Positions 61,414-64,000 of a stretch of 64,000 nt of DNA are shown in pieces. Under the pieces are notes generated by a model. It was not told the origin of the DNA. It saw only the letters and a program-made list of their open reading frames with translations, and searched no databases. Position numbers and translations under genes: made by a program. Origin of the DNA: JANNAT01 sp031384605 (lineage in GTDB: Bacteria; Pseudomonadota; Alphaproteobacteria; Rhodobacterales; Rhodobacteraceae); assembly GCA_031384605.1 (NCBI GenBank), contig JANNAT010000051.1, positions 31,606-95,605 of the forward strand. The letters are read 5' to 3'. The first letter of the stretch is position 1. Every line of letters starts with the position of its first letter.

Positions 61414-63921
61414 TCAGTTGTCCACCTGCACGAATGCCAGTGCAGACGCTGTGGGCAAAGACAGTTGTTCCAGCTTTGTGCCAACAAACTTGAAGACGCT
61501 TTCAGCAGATTTTCCCTCTGGCAGCCGATTCAAGAATGTAGCGATGTCTTTATCGCCTGCAATTGCCAGAAACACCTGTGGTTCGGACGCCGATGCTTTG
61601 GGGATATTCATCGTAAAGCCAAATCTGACAGTGCCGTCGTCTTTGGCGACCGTGAACTTGTTTACATTTGTCACGGTGCCTTTGGATGTAACATAAAACA
61701 GCGTCAAAGTGCGGCCTTCCAGCCCCTGAACCGTTCCCTTTATCTCGGATCCATTTTTGACAATCGCACTTTGATTATCAAAAATCACCACAAGAGGCTG
61801 CTTTGGGGCGGTATCGGGAAACTGAACGGCAAAGTTAAGCGCAGCACATTGGCCCGGACTGACCAGATGCACCACCACATCTGGTTTCACCCCGGTCGCG
61901 GCTTGCCAGTCATCCGACAACTTTTCCAACGGCTTGGTGTCAGATGCATATCCCTCCAGAACAAAGCCTTCGGGCTTTGCTTCAACCAACGCCAGATACA
62001 TGCAGTCTGGCAGCACATAGCTGGCAAGAAATGCTTTCTGGCTTAGAACAGGGTCGGCTTTGGCAGCCTCTGCGGCGGCTTTCTGGGCGGCCTCTTGTGC
62101 GGCAAGTTTTTCGGCGGTTGCGGCCTCTTCTGCGGCTTTTTGCGTCGCCGCCTCTTCGGCCAGCTTTGCTGCGGCTTTGGCGTCTGCTGCTGCTGCTTCG
62201 GCGGCTTTTGCCGCTGCTGCGTCATCGGCTTTTTGCTTTGCTGCGGCTTCTTCGGCGGCAAGGGCTGTTATCGCCGCCTCATCTGCGGCCTTTTGGGCGG
62301 CTTCTTTTTCGGCGGCGGCTTTTTCCTCGGTGGTTTGGTTTGCGGCCAATTCTGCAGCGGCCGCAGCATCTTGCGCAGCTTTGGCTTCGGCCTGTTTCAC
62401 AGCGTCTTCCGCCGCCAGTTTTGCTGCCGCCGCTTGGTCTTCTGACAGTTTTGCTGCCGCCGCCTGATCTGCTGCAAGTTTTGTCGCAGCGTCTGCTGCG
62501 GCCTTTTCTGCTGCGGCCTTTTCCTCGGCCAGTTTTGCGCCCGCCGCATCGTCGGCTGCGATTGCCTCTACCGTGGCCGTTGTATCAACCGGTTTGATCG
62601 GATCTGCTGTCGGGGTGGTTTCCCCGGCTTGTTCTTCAATCGTGGTTTGGGCTGGGGTCAGAAACCCACCGTAATAGGCCCCGGCCCCGCCAGCGCCCAG
62701 CGCCAGCACAGCCAGAACACCAATCATGGCACCAGCCCCTTTTTTTGCAGGCATTGGTGCGGCGACTGCCGCCGCAGGGGGTGGGGTTTTCGGCGCTGTT
62801 GTGGCTCCGAATGGGCTGAAATCCTCTGGCTCTTCTTCAGGCAAAGTCACGGCCCGCGCTGCAGGTGTGGCAAACGCCCCGGCCCCGCCGGTCAACGGGG
62901 CCCCTTGGGGCACACCCGATTTGCGCGCATCAGCGGGTGTAGTCCAACCCGCGGTATCAGGTTTTGAAACCGGTGGCAGCGATGCGGCTGGCAGCGCGGG
63001 TTTGGCCGCTTCCGCCGACAAAAAATCAAACGCCGGCAAAGCCCCGCCGATGATCGTGCGGTTTGGATCAACTGGTTTCGGTTCGGGCGGTGCAGAGTTT
63101 GGGATCAGATTTGGATTGTCCAAAGCCGCGATGACGCGCGCCATGTTTTCAGGACGCAGCGCAGGATCGGGCTGCAGCATCCAGGTCAGCAGTGGCACCA
63201 GACTTGCATCAACGCCCGTCAGATCAGGCACCGATGATCGCTTGCCAACGGCATCAACGATAGACGCCCCCATCTGCAGCACTTCGCCGCGGCTGGCCCC
63301 CGCCGTAACCAATGCCAGCGAATATATATCCGACCGGCCATCGACCACGCCACCAAACGCGCCCAGTTGTTCCGGGGCCACCCAGTTAAATTTGCCTGCA
63401 AACTGGCCTTGCAACAACGTGCCCGCACCCATCGCTGTGGATTTGGCGATGCCAAAGTCGATCAGCTTGGCATGTTCAACCATGCCCTCTTCCAAGATCA
63501 CATTGTCAGGCGACAGATCGCGGTGAACCACGCCGGCGCGATGGGCTTTGTCCAACCCCGACGCCACACGCCGCAGCATCACCCGCACGTCGTCGGCTTC
63601 CATCGGCCCTTGTTCGATGCGGTCCGACATCGCTGTGCCCGACACAAATTCCATGACCATACAAGGGCGACCAATTGTCGGATCGACGGTAAACACGTGA
63701 TAGCGCACGATCGCTTCGTGGCTTAGGCGCGAAAGGGTGGTCGATTCTTTTTGGAACAACGCCACGATCTTTGGATCATGCGCCAAAGACGGCAGCACAA
63801 TCTTGATCGCCACCGGTTCGCCGTTGTGAATGTTGCGGCCGCGGTAAACCTCGCCCATGCCACCCGAGTTTATCAGCTTTTCGATCTCATAGGTGCCCAT
63901 GATCAAGGTGCCGGTGGTCAC
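61414..63921 (-). CDS. Membrane Ser/Thr protein kinase of the T6SS locus (PpkA-like)
   Basis: The 835-residue protein has a kinase domain (about 10-265) with the glycine loop INSGGMGEVYRGR, VAIK (Lys40), HRDLSPDN (133-140), DFGIAK (155-160) and APEQ. A Pro/Ala linker and a membrane segment (about 396-416) follow, then a long Ala/Glu/Lys-rich coiled coil (about 455-645) and a C-terminal periplasmic domain (about 650-835). The layout fits PpkA-type kinases that activate T6SS through FHA proteins such as the one at 57362-58621. The start may be GTG at 63921 or ATG at 63900. The phosphatase partner is not visible. A 61-bp stretch of the C-terminal domain is duplicated in inverted orientation just upstream of the gene. 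Confidence 0.9.
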   Translation of the reverse strand: MTTGTLIMGTYEIEKLINSGGMGEVYRGRNIHNGEPVAIKIVLPSLAHDPKIVALFQKESTTLSRLSHEAIVRYHVFTVDPTIGRPCMVMEFVSGTAMSDRIEQGPMEADDVRVMLRRVASGLDKAHRAGVVHRDLSPDNVILEEGMVEHAKLIDFGIAKSTAMGAGTLLQGQFAGKFNWVAPEQLGAFGGVVDGRSDIYSLALVTAGASRGEVLQMGASIVDAVGKRSSVPDLTGVDASLVPLLTWMLQPDPALRPENMARVIAALDNPNLIPNSAPPEPKPVDPNRTIIGGALPAFDFLSAEAAKPALPAASLPPVSKPDTAGWTTPADARKSGVPQGAPLTGGAGAFATPAARAVTLPEEEPEDFSPFGATTAPKTPPPAAAVAAPMPAKKGAGAMIGVLAVLALGAGGAGAYYGGFLTPAQTTIEEQAGETTPTADPIKPVDTTATVEAIAADDAAGAKLAEEKAAAEKAAADAATKLAADQAAAAKLSEDQAAAAKLAAEDAVKQAEAKAAQDAAAAAELAANQTTEEKAAAEKEAAQKAADEAAITALAAEEAAAKQKADDAAAAKAAEAAAADAKAAAKLAEEAATQKAAEEAATAEKLAAQEAAQKAAAEAAKADPVLSQKAFLASYVLPDCMYLALVEAKPEGFVLEGYASDTKPLEKLSDDWQAATGVKPDVVVHLVSPGQCAALNFAVQFPDTAPKQPLVVIFDNQSAIVKNGSEIKGTVQGLEGRTLTLFYVTSKGTVTNVNKFTVAKDDGTVRFGFTMNIPKASASEPQVFLAIAGDKDIATFLNRLPEGKSAESVFKFVGTKLEQLSLPTASALAFVQVDN
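61796..61856 (-). repeat. Inverted-repeat copy L, inside the kinase C-terminal domain
   Basis: This 61-bp stretch encodes kinase residues about 689-709 (GQCAALNFAVQFPDTAPKQ). Its complement matches 63940-64000 at 58 of 61 positions. Counted by eye from both strands. Confidence 0.9.
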
Positions 63922-63939
63922 CGTGGTGGCGGGCTTTTT

Positions 63940-64000
63940 CGGGCCAATGTGCGGCGCTTAATTTTGCGGTTCAGTTTCCCGATACCGCCCCAAAGCAGCC
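63940..64000 (+). repeat. Inverted-repeat copy R, upstream of the kinase, running to the window edge
   Basis: Read on the plus strand it encodes GQCAALNFAVQFPDTAPKQ, the same residues as copy L. The three base differences (third positions of two Ala and one Asn codon) are all silent. There is no start codon in this frame between the stop at 63893 region and the repeat, so it is not the 5' end of a normal gene. It may continue beyond 64000. Confidence 0.85.

Noticed and set aside
61272..61487. 71-codon minus-strand frame between the kinase and vgrG
   Set aside because: It overlaps the kinase 3' end in another frame, is rich in Trp/Cys/His and shows no ribosome site or family features.
61986..62580. 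CRISPR-like or tandem DNA repeat array
   Set aside because: The repetition comes from Ala/Glu/Lys codons in the kinase coiled coil; units vary in length and there are no spacers.

Overview
The window reads as a chromosomal segment of a Rhodobacteraceae (roseobacter-like) alphaproteobacterium. The grounds are the flagellar gene order, including flaF-flbT and a separate flagellar lytic transglycosylase, the rpsT-dnaA-dnaN-recF-gyrB block next to ubiB-ubiE-mutM, and protein sequences typical of that family. No rRNA, tRNA, CRISPR array or insertion sequence was seen.

Layout. (1) 1-24981 is a large flagellar locus. A minus-strand block fliF-fliH-fliN-fliP runs off the left edge. Diverging from it is a plus-strand block fliL, a 131-aa protein, a MotE-like protein, motA, a 726-aa exported protein, a SltF-like transglycosylase, flhA, fliR, flhB and a FliJ-like protein. 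Next come a minus-strand rod/ring block flgB-flgC-fliE-fliQ-flgF-flgG-flgA-flgH and a second FliL-like gene, then fliI, then flagellin with flaF, flbT and a DUF1217 protein, a single-domain flgJ with a FlgN-like gene, and finally fliK and flgD. fliG, fliM, motB, flgE, flgK, flgL and flgI are not in the window. (2) 24982-29409 holds housekeeping genes: ubiB, ubiE, mutM, an enoyl-CoA hydratase and rpsT. (3) 29410-37042 is the dnaA region: a 555-bp hairpin-rich leader, dnaA, dnaN, recF, a LysE-type exporter and gyrB. No DnaA-box cluster was seen, so I do not claim oriC. (4) 37080-40917 encodes oxidative sugar catabolism (arabonate-type dehydratase, sugar 1-dehydrogenase, enolase-superfamily enzyme). 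(5) 41042-46564 encodes exported proteins: two small unknowns, a DUF1036 protein, a caspase-like protein with a peptidoglycan-binding-like segment, and an M23 endopeptidase/lytic transglycosylase fusion. (6) 46677-64000 is a type VI secretion locus: minus-strand ppkA-like kinase, vgrG, a T6SS-associated protein, an FHA protein, tssA, tssB, tssC, hcp, tssE, tssF, tssG and clpV. The membrane and baseplate genes tssJ, tssK, tssL and tssM are not visible.

The most unusual signal is a 61-bp near-perfect inverted duplication. One copy lies inside the coding sequence for the C-terminal domain of the T6SS kinase (61796-61856). The other lies on the opposite strand just upstream of the kinase start and runs to the window edge (63940-64000). 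All three differences are synonymous in the shared reading frame. This may reflect an inversion switch, a rearranged paralogue, or an old inverted duplication. The second cluster of interest is the exported caspase plus peptidoglycan-hydrolase module beside the T6SS genes.
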